Shown: positions 1 to 7,569 of the stretch, piece by piece
Numbering within the stretch: the first letter of the stretch is position 1
Layout of the letters: each line of letters begins with the position of its first letter
Origin: CAZPAV01 sp964584755
GTDB lineage: Bacteria > Actinomycetota > Acidimicrobiia > Spongiisociales > UBA5794
Direction of reading: 5' to 3'
Assembly: GCA_964584755.1 (NCBI GenBank)
Contig: CAZPAV010000033.1
Span: forward strand, 1 to 31,311
DNA length: 31,311 nucleotides
Notes under the pieces: generated by a model
The model's input: only the letters and a program-made list of their open reading frames with translations
Told to the model about the DNA's origin: nothing
Databases searched by the model: none
Program-made: the position numbers and the translations under genes

Positions 1-527
1 ATCGGGCTCTGGTTCGCCACCGGGGGCGGGGCCTGGACGAGGATCGTCAGGGTGTGGTCGGCGGCGGCGTCACCCGCCGGGCCCCCCGCCTGATCCACCG
101 AGTTGCCCGCACCGCGCATCGTGACGGTGCCGCTCGAGGTCGGGGCGGTCCACTGGAACGTCCAGGAGACGGTCCCGGTGCCATCGGCGGCCTTCGTGGC
201 CGAGTGCACGACGTCTCCGTTCATGAGCTTGGTTCCCGCCCCCGGCAGGAGGGAGCCGGCGCCGACCCAGACGTCGAGGCCGCCGCCGGAGACCTGACCG
301 CCGCCGATGGTCAGGGTGTAGCTGTTCGTCGCTCCCGGCTCGACCGTCGTCGGGCCGGCGAGGACCACGGTGGGCACGGCACCGCCGGCATGGCAGGAGT
401 TGCACACCGCGGCGTTGCCCTGTGCCGCGTAGCCGGTGCTCCTCGCCAGCGCCCCGCCTGCCCACAACACCACGAACGCCAGCGGGACCACTCCGAGGAT
501 CCCCAGGTAGACGTATCGCGACTTCAT
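1..527 (-). CDS. Exported choice-of-anchor-V/CxxCH protein, cut by the left edge
   Basis: The gene starts at ATG 527 and its reading frame stays open to base 1, so about 175 residues are visible and the C-terminus lies outside the window. AGGAAGG lies a few bases before the start. Residues 8-28 form a hydrophobic signal or anchor segment. A single heme-type CNSCH motif follows at residues 42-46, then a beta-rich region (VVLAGPTTVEPGATNSYTLTI, then WTFQWTAP and GAGNSVDQAGGPAGD). This matches the Reelin-like choice-of-anchor-V domain that also forms the N-terminal part of the upstream gene, so the two are paralogues. It lies 61 bp downstream of that gene and is probably the next gene of the same operon. 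Whether CNSCH binds heme c is inferred; no distal ligand can be assigned. Its role is probably as an extracytoplasmic redox or surface protein. Confidence 0.75.
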   Translation of the reverse strand, partial: MKSRYVYLGILGVVPLAFVVLWAGGALARSTGYAAQGNAAVCNSCHAGGAVPTVVLAGPTTVEPGATNSYTLTIGGGQVSGGGLDVWVGAGSLLPGAGTKLMNGDVVHSATKAADGTGTVSWTFQWTAPTSSGTVTMRGAGNSVDQAGGPAGDAAADHTLTILVQAPPPVANQSP

Positions 528-588
528 GCCATCCTTCCTGCCCCCGAAGACCGACCTTCCCCACTCGAGCGAGGGTGCGCGACCTCCC

Positions 589-2691
589 TCATGACGTCGA
601 CTTCCTCCGGTCCTGCCAGATGGCGAAGAGCTCGAGCGCCCCGAGTCCGACGAGGGCCAGGAGCGCCACCCACACTCCAGCCGAGGTGTTGATCGGGTCG
701 CTCGGGTACTCCATGGACGTCACCGGAGGCCGACTCGCCGTGTTCCCGTTCGCGCTCTGTCGTGGCAACGCCGGCTCGGCCGCGCCGGCGGTGACGGAGG
801 TCGTAGTGGTCTCCCCCGCGACACCTCCGGAGAGGACCACGACGAAGTCCGTCACGAGGCGGATCTGCTCGTTACTCAAGGTGGTCTCGAAGGACGGCAT
901 GTCGTCCCGGCCCCCGGTGACGATCCGCATCACCCGATCGAGCTCGAGCTCCTTCCCGGCGAGCCGCGGCCCGCTGCCACCCTCGCCGGACGGGCCGTGA
1001 CATCCGGCGCATCTCGCCGCGTACAGCTCCTCACCCGTGGTCGGCGCGACGGTCGTGGTGGGTGCGCCGCCGAGGCTCACCACGAACGCGGCGATCTCCC
1101 CGATCTCCGTGGTGCTCAGGGAGTCGCCGAAGGCGGGCATGGCACCCAGGCCGGAGGACACGACGCTGGCGACGTGATCGGGGGACAGCTCTCCCCCCAG
1201 CAGTGAGGGACCGATACCTCCCTCGCCGGACGGGCCGTGACATCCGGCGCACTTCGCTGTGTACAGCTCCGATCCGGTGGACGCGGCAGCCGTCGTCGCC
1301 GCCGCCGCCGCGGATTGGAGCCCGTGCGCGTAGGAGGCCACGGCGGAGATCTGCGCGGAGGTGAGGGACGAGGCGAAGCCTGGCATCGCCCCCCTCCCGT
1401 GGCTGACGATGTCCCGGATGCTCCGTGTCGACAGTCGGCTCGCCTGGAGCGACGGTCCCAACCCGCCCCCGCCGGACGGGCCGTGGCATCCGGCGCACTT
1501 CGCCACGTAGACGTCCCGGCCGCTCGCCGGCGCCTCGGTGCTCGTCGTGGTGGTCGTGGTGGCGCCGTCGCTCTGCTGCAGCCCCTGGACGAAGGAGGAC
1601 ACGGCTTCGATCTCCGCCTGGGACAGGGTCCCGGAGAAGCCGGGCATGGCGCCCCGACCGCCGGTGACGACGTTCACGATGGCGGCGAGCGAGGCGCTGC
1701 TCGCCTGCAGTGAGGGACCAAGCCCACCCTCGCCGCCGGATCCGTGACAGCCTGCGCAGTTCGCCGCGTAGATGCTCCCGCCCGACGCCGTGCCCGTCGT
1801 GGTCGTGGTGGTGCTCGTCGTCGTCGTGGTGGCGGTCGCACCGACGACGATCGTGACCGTCGCCGGCGCGGAGTCGACGGTCCCGTCGTTAGCGACGTAG
1901 GTGAAGCCGTCGGTGCCCGTGTAGCCGCCCACCGGCGCGTACGCGAACATGCCGTTGGACACGAGGGTGAGCCCACCGTGCGCCGTGCCGGAGACGAGGA
2001 TCGCCGTCAACGGGTCGCCGTCAGCATCGGTGTCGTTCGCCAGGACACCGGGCGCCACCACGGTGAGGCTGCTACCGGGCGGTGTCTCGTAGGAGTCGTC
2101 GACGGCGACGGCGGGGTGATTCCCCGAAGCGGGAACCTGCACCGTGACCACGAGCGAGTCGGTGGCGGCCCGGTCGCCACCGGGTCCGGCGGCTCCGTCG
2201 ACCGAGTTGCCCGCGCCGTACAGGGTGACCTGACCCGCCGATGCCGGTGCCGTCCAGGAGAAGCTCCACGAGACGACACCCCCCGAGGCGGGCTTCGGGC
2301 CGGTCTGGACGACCTCGCCGTCCAGGAGCTTCGTGTCCGGTCCTGCCCCAAGGACCCCGTCGGTCGCCGAGACGTCGAGACCACCGGCCACCGCCTGGCC
2401 GCCGGTGATGGTGAGGGTGTAGACCGCCTCGGCGCCGGCATCGACGGTGGTCGGACCCGAGAGCGCCACCTGGGGTGTCGTCCCCCCGTCATGACACGCA
2501 TTGCAGGTCTGGCCGCCGTTCGTCGCCGGGTTGCCCGAGTACCCCGACTTCCCGCCACTCGAAGCACCCACCGAGCCGGCCCACAGCATGGCGGCGAGGA
2601 TCCCCGCCGCCACCGCGGCGAGACGCCAGGCTCGTCGTCGGGAGGCGACGCCGGCGTGCTCACCTGCGTTCCTGGTCCGGTCTCCTGGCAC
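589..2691 (-). CDS. Five-CxxCH exported protein with four tandem cytochrome c domains
   Basis: The predicted product is about 700 aa. I chose GTG 2691 because AAGGAGG lies 9 nt before it and it places the signal peptide (about residues 24-43) near the N-terminus. The frame continues to GTG 2802, which overlaps the upstream stop as GTGA, but that extension is Arg-rich and unconvincing. In order: CNACH at 63-67 in a choice-of-anchor-V-like domain; a cadherin/VCBS-like Ig domain (VDDSYETPPGSSLTV, LANDTDADGDPL); then four class I cytochrome c domains with CAGCH near residues 312, 399, 481 and 561, each followed by a Met ligand (GAMPGF, GAMPGF, GAMPAF, DDMPSF). Threonine-run linkers separate several domains. 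A transmembrane helix at about 673-693 with a short basic tail anchors the C-terminus. The likely role is a multi-heme electron wire outside the membrane, taking or giving electrons to the NrfD/FeS module encoded upstream. Confidence 0.85.
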   Translation of the reverse strand: MPGDRTRNAGEHAGVASRRRAWRLAAVAAGILAAMLWAGSVGASSGGKSGYSGNPATNGGQTCNACHDGGTTPQVALSGPTTVDAGAEAVYTLTITGGQAVAGGLDVSATDGVLGAGPDTKLLDGEVVQTGPKPASGGVVSWSFSWTAPASAGQVTLYGAGNSVDGAAGPGGDRAATDSLVVTVQVPASGNHPAVAVDDSYETPPGSSLTVVAPGVLANDTDADGDPLTAILVSGTAHGGLTLVSNGMFAYAPVGGYTGTDGFTYVANDGTVDSAPATVTIVVGATATTTTTSTTTTTTGTASGGSIYAANCAGCHGSGGEGGLGPSLQASSASLAAIVNVVTGGRGAMPGFSGTLSQAEIEAVSSFVQGLQQSDGATTTTTTSTEAPASGRDVYVAKCAGCHGPSGGGGLGPSLQASRLSTRSIRDIVSHGRGAMPGFASSLTSAQISAVASYAHGLQSAAAAATTAAASTGSELYTAKCAGCHGPSGEGGIGPSLLGGELSPDHVASVVSSGLGAMPAFGDSLSTTEIGEIAAFVVSLGGAPTTTVAPTTGEELYAARCAGCHGPSGEGGSGPRLAGKELELDRVMRIVTGGRDDMPSFETTLSNEQIRLVTDFVVVLSGGVAGETTTTSVTAGAAEPALPRQSANGNTASRPPVTSMEYPSDPINTSAGVWVALLALVGLGALELFAIWQDRRKSTS

Positions 2692-2798
2692 GAGGGTCCG
2701 CCTCCTTCGTCGCCAGCGTATCGGTGGATCAGGAACCGTCATGGGGCCGAAAGTCCCGAGGCGGGTCGGGTCCAGGTCCCTGCGACTCTCGCCCGAGG

Positions 2799-3824
2799 TC
2801 ACCCACCGGGGTTTCCCCCGGTGCCGGCGCGCAGGTAGGCGAACATCAGGGCGAGGTCGTCGTTGCTGAGCACGGACTCGTTGTACGCCGGCATGCCCCC
2901 GGGCCCGCGGCGCACGTCCCGGGTCAGCTCGGTCACGTCCTCAGGACGCAACTTCGGGCCCACGACGCCTCCCGAGCCGTCGACGAGGTGACAGCCGGCG
3001 CATCCGGCGCCGAAGAACAGGGCGCGACCCCTGGCGACGTCGTCGCTCGTCGCGGCGAGGACCGCGGCGTCGACGCCCGGCCCCCGGTAGTTCACCGGCT
3101 GATCCACGTAGGCGACCGGCGTCCTCGTGTACCCCTCCGGCGACCCGAGGTTCGCGTGGGTGGGGGGATTCCTCACGAGCACGGTCACGATGATCAGGGC
3201 GATGACGACGACCGCCGCGGTGATGGCCGTCCCGAGCCAGGTCGAGCCCTCCTCGCCGGCCGGGGCGGCCATGGCGGTCCCGGCGCGGCGGTCCCGGCCG
3301 TCTCGACCGATCCGCACCAGTTGGGCGGCGGCCACGACGATGGTGCCCCAGACGATGACGACGAGGCCTACGAGCACCCATCCGTTGAGCCAGGGGATCC
3401 GCACCCCGGCCCGAGGACGGAACTGCTGCGAACCCGGTTCGACGGGGAGGTCGAACACCAGGGGTGCCACCGTGACGTTCGGATCCGGGCCCTCGTAGCT
3501 GACCCGCATCGCCTCCCCGTCCGGATCCCGCTGCTGGTAGCGGAAGACGGCGACGCCGTCGGATCCCGTGACCTCGGTCCCGACCTCGACGAACGCCCGC
3601 TCGCCGATGAACTGCTCCTCGTAGGAGAGCGTGACGACGGCGCCGCGGACGGGGGCACCGTCGGCGGTGACCGTCGCGGTGATCTCGACCCAGTCCCCGA
3701 CGTGGACGCTGGTCGGCGCGGTCACCGCGATGGCGACGTCGGCGGCGAAGGCGGCCGCCGCCTGTCCGACCACGACCCCCACGCACATGGCGGCGATCAA
3801 GAAGCGGATTGCGGCGCGGCTCAT
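2799..3824 (-). CDS. Membrane-anchored monoheme cytochrome c with N-terminal Ig-like domain
   Basis: The product is 341 aa. The start at ATG 3824 overlaps the NrfD-like stop as ATGA and is preceded by an ideal AAGGAGGTGA site. Residues 1-27 form a signal peptide. Residues 30-130 form a beta-sandwich, Ig-like region (TAPTSVHVGDWVEITATVT). Two transmembrane helices lie at about 147-171 and 197-218, and a C-terminal class I cytochrome c domain carries CAGCH at 275-279 with GGMPAYN as the probable Met ligand. It is translationally coupled to the NrfD-like gene and probably accepts electrons from that quinone-interacting subunit, much as the monoheme ActE does in alternative complex III; this comparison is by context, not close similarity. 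The N-terminal Ig-like domain is unusual for such a subunit and may contact the large five-CxxCH protein encoded next. Confidence 0.85.
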   Translation of the reverse strand: MSRAAIRFLIAAMCVGVVVGQAAAAFAADVAIAVTAPTSVHVGDWVEITATVTADGAPVRGAVVTLSYEEQFIGERAFVEVGTEVTGSDGVAVFRYQQRDPDGEAMRVSYEGPDPNVTVAPLVFDLPVEPGSQQFRPRAGVRIPWLNGWVLVGLVVIVWGTIVVAAAQLVRIGRDGRDRRAGTAMAAPAGEEGSTWLGTAITAAVVVIALIIVTVLVRNPPTHANLGSPEGYTRTPVAYVDQPVNYRGPGVDAAVLAATSDDVARGRALFFGAGCAGCHLVDGSGGVVGPKLRPEDVTELTRDVRRGPGGMPAYNESVLSNDDLALMFAYLRAGTGGNPGG

Positions 3825-5188
3825 CGCTCACCTCCTTCGATCACGGCCGCCACCCCGGCCCGAGCCGTCGCCTCGAGCTCCTCCGTGACGCTGCGGACCG
3901 CGTACTCCTCGGTCATCTCCCAGACGGCGAACATGGGGAAGAGCTTCACCGCCAGGGTGATGATCAGGGCGAAGACGGCGCTCATCCCGAAGAAGATCGA
4001 CCACTCGATCCAACTGGGGAAGTAGTCGGCCGGCGGGTACGGCATGAGGGGCACCCGCAGGCCGGTGATGACGATGAGGAACCGCTCGATGAACATGGCC
4101 ACGTCGACGAGAACCGCCGCGACCACGACCCCCCAGATCTTCCTCGTCGGCTTGAGGAGCATCAGCAGGACCGGGACGATCATGCCGATGATCAGGTAGT
4201 ACCAGTACAGCCAGGCGAACTTCTCCAGGAAGAGCTGCCGGAAGGCGAACTCCTCGCCCGACTCCAGTTTGAAGCCGGACGTCAGGTACTCGGCGACGTT
4301 CAGGTAGACCATGATCGCGGCGAACGCGGCGAGCAGGTACCCCAGGTAGAGGAAGTGCTTCTCCTGGAGGTACGCCTCCCAGTGGTACACCTTCCTCAGG
4401 ATGGCCATGATGACCACGAGGGTCGCGATCCCCGAGAAGATCGCCCCGGCCACGAAGAGCACCCCGAAGATGCTCGTATTCCATCCGACCCGAAGGGTCA
4501 TCCCGAAGATCCAGGACACCACCGTGTGCACCGACACCGCGATGGGGATGATCAGGATCATCATGATGGAGATCGCCCGGTTCAGGGCGCTCCACTGTTT
4601 CGGCGTCCCCTTCCAGTTGAGGGACGCGGTCCGGTAGAACCACGACCGCACCCGTCCCACCTCGCCATCGAGACGATCCCGGTACATGGCCAGGTCGGGC
4701 AGCATGGGCAGGTACAGGTAGATGAGGCTCGCCACCAGGTACGTGGTCACCGCCAGGACGTCCCACATGATCGGCGACTGCCACCGCCCGTACCGGAACA
4801 CGTTCAGGATGCGATCGGGACGGCCCATGTCGATGAGGACGAACGTCGCACCACACACCAGGGCCACCGCCGTGATGAACTCGGCCATCCGCGTCACCGG
4901 TGTCCGCCACCGGGCGTGACTCGCCCGGAGGATCGCCGAGATGAGTGTCCCCGCGTGGCTGATGCCGATGAAGAAGACGAACGACGCGATGTAGAGACCC
5001 CAGGAAATGCGGTCCCGCATCGCGGTCACGACCAGGCCGTGGCGGAGCTGGAGGCTGTAGGCGTACAGGCCCCACAGGATGACGAGCATCAGGAACCCGA
5101 CCCACAGCCGATACGGTGTGGTGGTCTTCCGGAGCGGCCTGACCGTGGCCGCAATCAGGTGTTCACGCCACTCCCTCACCGACTCCAT
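3821..5188 (-). CDS. NrfD/ActC-type polysulfide-reductase-family membrane subunit
   Basis: The product is 455 aa and mostly hydrophobic, with about ten transmembrane helices. I chose ATG 5188 because AAGGAG lies 7 nt upstream; an in-frame GTG at 5224 lacks such a site. The gene overlaps the upstream ferredoxin gene by 13 bp. Family segments can be read directly: SHAGTLISAILR, WRTPVTRMAEF, DMGRPDR, SPIMWDVLAVTTY, SVHTVVSWIFG and FVAGAIFSGIATLV. These resemble the ActC/ActF subunits of alternative complex III and the PsrC/NrfD family, which bind quinone/quinol at the membrane and pass electrons to or from a partner Fe-S subunit. The complete operon pairing (Fe-S subunit immediately before, cytochrome c immediately after) supports quinol:cytochrome electron transfer. 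The direction of flow and the terminal substrate cannot be read from the sequence. Confidence 0.93.
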   Translation of the reverse strand: MESVREWREHLIAATVRPLRKTTTPYRLWVGFLMLVILWGLYAYSLQLRHGLVVTAMRDRISWGLYIASFVFFIGISHAGTLISAILRASHARWRTPVTRMAEFITAVALVCGATFVLIDMGRPDRILNVFRYGRWQSPIMWDVLAVTTYLVASLIYLYLPMLPDLAMYRDRLDGEVGRVRSWFYRTASLNWKGTPKQWSALNRAISIMMILIIPIAVSVHTVVSWIFGMTLRVGWNTSIFGVLFVAGAIFSGIATLVVIMAILRKVYHWEAYLQEKHFLYLGYLLAAFAAIMVYLNVAEYLTSGFKLESGEEFAFRQLFLEKFAWLYWYYLIIGMIVPVLLMLLKPTRKIWGVVVAAVLVDVAMFIERFLIVITGLRVPLMPYPPADYFPSWIEWSIFFGMSAVFALIITLAVKLFPMFAVWEMTEEYAVRSVTEELEATARAGVAAVIEGGER

Positions 5189-6321
5189 GACGCGGCTCCT
5201 TGCGCTCGTTCCGTCCACGGCCACTCGGTCGGCTGGCGACCGGACGTGAACGGGTCGCGTCCGACCGCCTCACCGGAACCGGGGATGTAGTGCACCTGGG
5301 GCTCGGTCCCCAGGTCCTCCTTGAGGCGGTAGGCATGGTTCTCCGCCAGGAACTTCGACGCCCGCACGATCTCGCGCCCGTTGGTGGCGATGTCCTCCTC
5401 GTCGTCGCCGTAGTAGATGGCGCCGTTGGGGCAGGCCTGCACGCAGTAGGGCAGCGTGCCGTCCCTGACCATGTCGGGGCAGAAGTCGCACTTCATCACC
5501 GTGCCCTTCACCGCCTTGATCTGGTGTTCGACCGAGTAGTCGGCGAGCGCCGCCTCGGGCGGCACGGGGGGCTCACCCCAGTTGAAGAAGCGGCGATCGA
5601 AGGGACAGGCCGCCATGCAGATGCGGCAGCCGATGCACCGCTCCTGGTCGATGAGGACCGGGCCGTTCGGCGTCGAGAACGAGGCGCCGACCGGACACAC
5701 GTTGACGCACGGGGGGTTCTGGCACTGCTGGCACGGAGTCGGGATGAACTGCGACCCGCCCCCTTCCAGTGGCTTCTCGTACACCTCGATCCACTCCATG
5801 GGAGCGGGCGCGAAGTGCCCTTCGATGCACGCCTCGGTGCACTTCGGAGGGGTGCCCTGGCTCTGGCAGCCGTCGCAGGCGCGCAGGTCGATGATCATCG
5901 TCCACTGCCGGATCCGTCCGTCCGGGGTCCGGGCGGGCGCCGCCAGCGCGGTGCCCCCCGTCGCGCCGGGAGGTCCGGCCGCCGTACCGGTGATGATGCC
6001 GTCCAGCACCCGGGGGGCCGCCACGACCGGCACGGCGCTCAGGGCACCCATGCCGAGGAACCGCAGCGCGGCCCGGCGGCCAACCCGCCGACCCTCCGCT
6101 CCAACCTCCTCCGGTGGTGCCGGTGTTCGCGCCCCCGCCCCGGCGATCGCCGCACCACTCCGTCTCGTGGCGGCGACGACGGCCGCGACCGCGACCACCA
6201 GGACTCCGAACGCCGCCACGGCGACGGGAGGAGCGGTGGTCGTCGCCAGGGCGACCCCGACGATGCACAACCCGAGGACCAGACCGATGGCCCGTGCCCT
6301 CGTGTAGGCCGTTCGCAACAT
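5176..6321 (-). CDS. Membrane-anchored 4x[4Fe-4S] ferredoxin subunit (PsrB/NrfC/DmsB type)
   Basis: The product is 381 aa from ATG 6321, with GTGAGG upstream. All sixteen cysteines for four [4Fe-4S] clusters are present: C149/C152/C161/C165, C197/C200/C205/C209, C229/C232/C235/C239 and C278/C281/C293/C297, including the classic CIGCRICMAACPF stretch. Such subunits relay electrons between an active-site subunit and a quinone-binding NrfD partner, which is encoded next with a 13 bp overlap. The N-terminus is odd: two hydrophobic helices (about 10-30 and 32-52) come before an internal Tat-like motif (RRAALRFLGMGALSAV, 82-97) and then an Ala/Gly linker. Normal PsrB/NrfC-type proteins have either a Tat signal at the very start or none. 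I infer an extracytoplasmic, membrane-tethered ferredoxin domain. Confidence 0.93.
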   Translation of the reverse strand: MLRTAYTRARAIGLVLGLCIVGVALATTTAPPVAVAAFGVLVVAVAAVVAATRRSGAAIAGAGARTPAPPEEVGAEGRRVGRRAALRFLGMGALSAVPVVAAPRVLDGIITGTAAGPPGATGGTALAAPARTPDGRIRQWTMIIDLRACDGCQSQGTPPKCTEACIEGHFAPAPMEWIEVYEKPLEGGGSQFIPTPCQQCQNPPCVNVCPVGASFSTPNGPVLIDQERCIGCRICMAACPFDRRFFNWGEPPVPPEAALADYSVEHQIKAVKGTVMKCDFCPDMVRDGTLPYCVQACPNGAIYYGDDEEDIATNGREIVRASKFLAENHAYRLKEDLGTEPQVHYIPGSGEAVGRDPFTSGRQPTEWPWTERAQGAASWSR

Positions 6322-6354
6322 GCTCGCCTCACTCTCGCTTCTTCGTCGTACCGA

Positions 6355-7257
6355 TCAGCCTGCGAAATCGACCGTGATCCAGCCCTGGTTGGAGGTCATG
6401 ACGTGCTCGTCGCCCTCCCATCCGTCCGGGGAGTTGTCCGGATCCCAGTAGGCGAGCGCCACCTTGGCCGTCGGCCCGCCCAGGTCCGCGTCCTGCTCGT
6501 CGCCGGTGCTCCGGGGACGGGAGAACTCGAAGTACCAGGTCCCCTCGCCACCTGCCACGGGGTTCGAGTGTGACCACACCCCGAGGATGCTGTTCTCGGC
6601 CCCGGACCCGTTGTCGTCCCCGCGGGTCGTCGGATCCGTCGACCACTCGTCGTCGAGATTGCAGCCGGAGTCGTTCCCCGGGTCGTGTCCCTCGCCAGGA
6701 GGGTTCACCGCGCCCCCGGCAGGAGTTCCCGCGGGGCACTCCAGCTCCCAGTGCCAGATGTCCACCATCCCCAGCGACGGCCCGGCGCCGGTCGGATCGT
6801 CGACGCCCATGTGCTCACCGGCCGTGGCGCCCACCCGGAACATGACGGCGGCCGAGCCCGAGAGGTGCGGGTCGTCCGGGTTCCAGTCGTAGTCGTCCTG
6901 GACCATGAACAACACGTAGACGTTCGTGTCGTCCCGGGCGATCTTCAGCGTCGCCGGCGTGTCGTGGGCCTTGGCCTCGTCGACGAGCGGTTCCAGCGTC
7001 ACGTCGAGTCCCGGGACGCCCTCCCAGTCGGACGGATCGCCGTCCACCGTGATCGTCGCCACCGGTGCTCCCACCCTCAGGCCCCCCTCCTCCTCGGCGG
7101 CCGCCGTCGTCGACGCTCCACCACCGGCCGTGGTCGTGGTGATGAGCGTGGTCGCCGTCGACTCGGGCGCGCCGGTCGTCGTCGGCCCGCTCGCCGGCGA
7201 GCAGGCCGCCACCAGGGTCAGTACGGGCAGGATGGACAACCATCCGGCTGGTCTCAC
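6355..7257 (-). CDS. Lipoprotein with ethylbenzene-dehydrogenase-type heme-binding domain
   Basis: The product is 300 aa from GTG 7257, with GAGGAGG 6 nt upstream. Residues 1-18 are a lipoprotein signal ending in the lipobox VAAC, so C19 would be lipidated. A Thr/Ala-rich linker (about 25-55) leads to a single domain with the EB_dh pattern: ITVDGDPSDWEGVP, then TLKIARDDTNVYVLFMVQDDYDW, SGSAAVMFRVG, GMVDIWHWE and TWYFEFSRP. In the known family (gamma subunits of ethylbenzene, dimethyl sulfide, selenate and chlorate-type enzymes) this fold binds heme b, usually through Met and Lys; the Met in AAVMF is a candidate ligand. It is the first gene of the operon. It probably passes electrons between an unknown redox partner and the Fe-S/NrfD subunits. 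The matching molybdenum catalytic subunit is not in the window. Confidence 0.85.
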   Translation of the reverse strand: MRPAGWLSILPVLTLVAACSPASGPTTTGAPESTATTLITTTTAGGGASTTAAAEEEGGLRVGAPVATITVDGDPSDWEGVPGLDVTLEPLVDEAKAHDTPATLKIARDDTNVYVLFMVQDDYDWNPDDPHLSGSAAVMFRVGATAGEHMGVDDPTGAGPSLGMVDIWHWELECPAGTPAGGAVNPPGEGHDPGNDSGCNLDDEWSTDPTTRGDDNGSGAENSILGVWSHSNPVAGGEGTWYFEFSRPRSTGDEQDADLGGPTAKVALAYWDPDNSPDGWEGDEHVMTSNQGWITVDFAG

Positions 7258-7569
7258 GATGTGCCTCCTCTTCCATGCGAAACTGATCGATACGTCACGT
7301 CGGATCCACCGTATCCACGTTATCGATCGATCGATTCTCTCTGAAGCGTCCGAATTCCTCTGGCCGCGATCGGTTGATCCTCTGTGTGGTTATCCGAAGT
7401 ACAGCCTTCTCGGGTCTTCCGGCCCTAGCGCCCGATCTTCCAGACGCTCCGCCGGAAGCCCGAAGCCCGCTCGACGGTCGAGGCACCGCCCTGCCCAGGG
7501 ACCGCGCTTCTCACCTCATCCTCATGCCGGCTTCACGCATCGCTCACCAACACCCCCGACCCTGCCCAC
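7258..7569. promoter_or_regulatory. Divergent intergenic region with GATCGAT palindromes
   Basis: These 312 bp separate the minus-strand electron-transfer operon from the plus-strand glycosyltransferase, so they should hold both promoters. I see no convincing gene. The region is AT-richer than its flanks at 7280-7400. It contains a 14 bp self-complementary run, ATCGATCGATCGAT at 7322-7335, and a further GATCGAT at 7287-7293. These may be an operator or simple sequence; I could not assign reliable -35/-10 boxes. Confidence 0.4.

Noticed and set aside
1796..1836. Repeated GTCGTGGTGGT-like units suggesting a repeat array
   Set aside because: It encodes the threonine-run linker in the multi-cytochrome protein; low-complexity coding, not a CRISPR or regulatory repeat.
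2692..2802. N-terminal extension of the five-CxxCH protein to GTG 2802
   Set aside because: The 4 bp stop-start overlap is attractive, but the added 37 residues are Arg-rich and push the signal peptide inward, while GTG 2691 has AAGGAGG at good spacing. Left as an alternative.
2475..5290. Two long plus-strand frames opposite the NrfD and cytochrome genes
   Set aside because: His/Asp/Arg/Gly-rich composition typical of antisense reading; the minus-strand genes carry heme and membrane motifs and ribosome sites.
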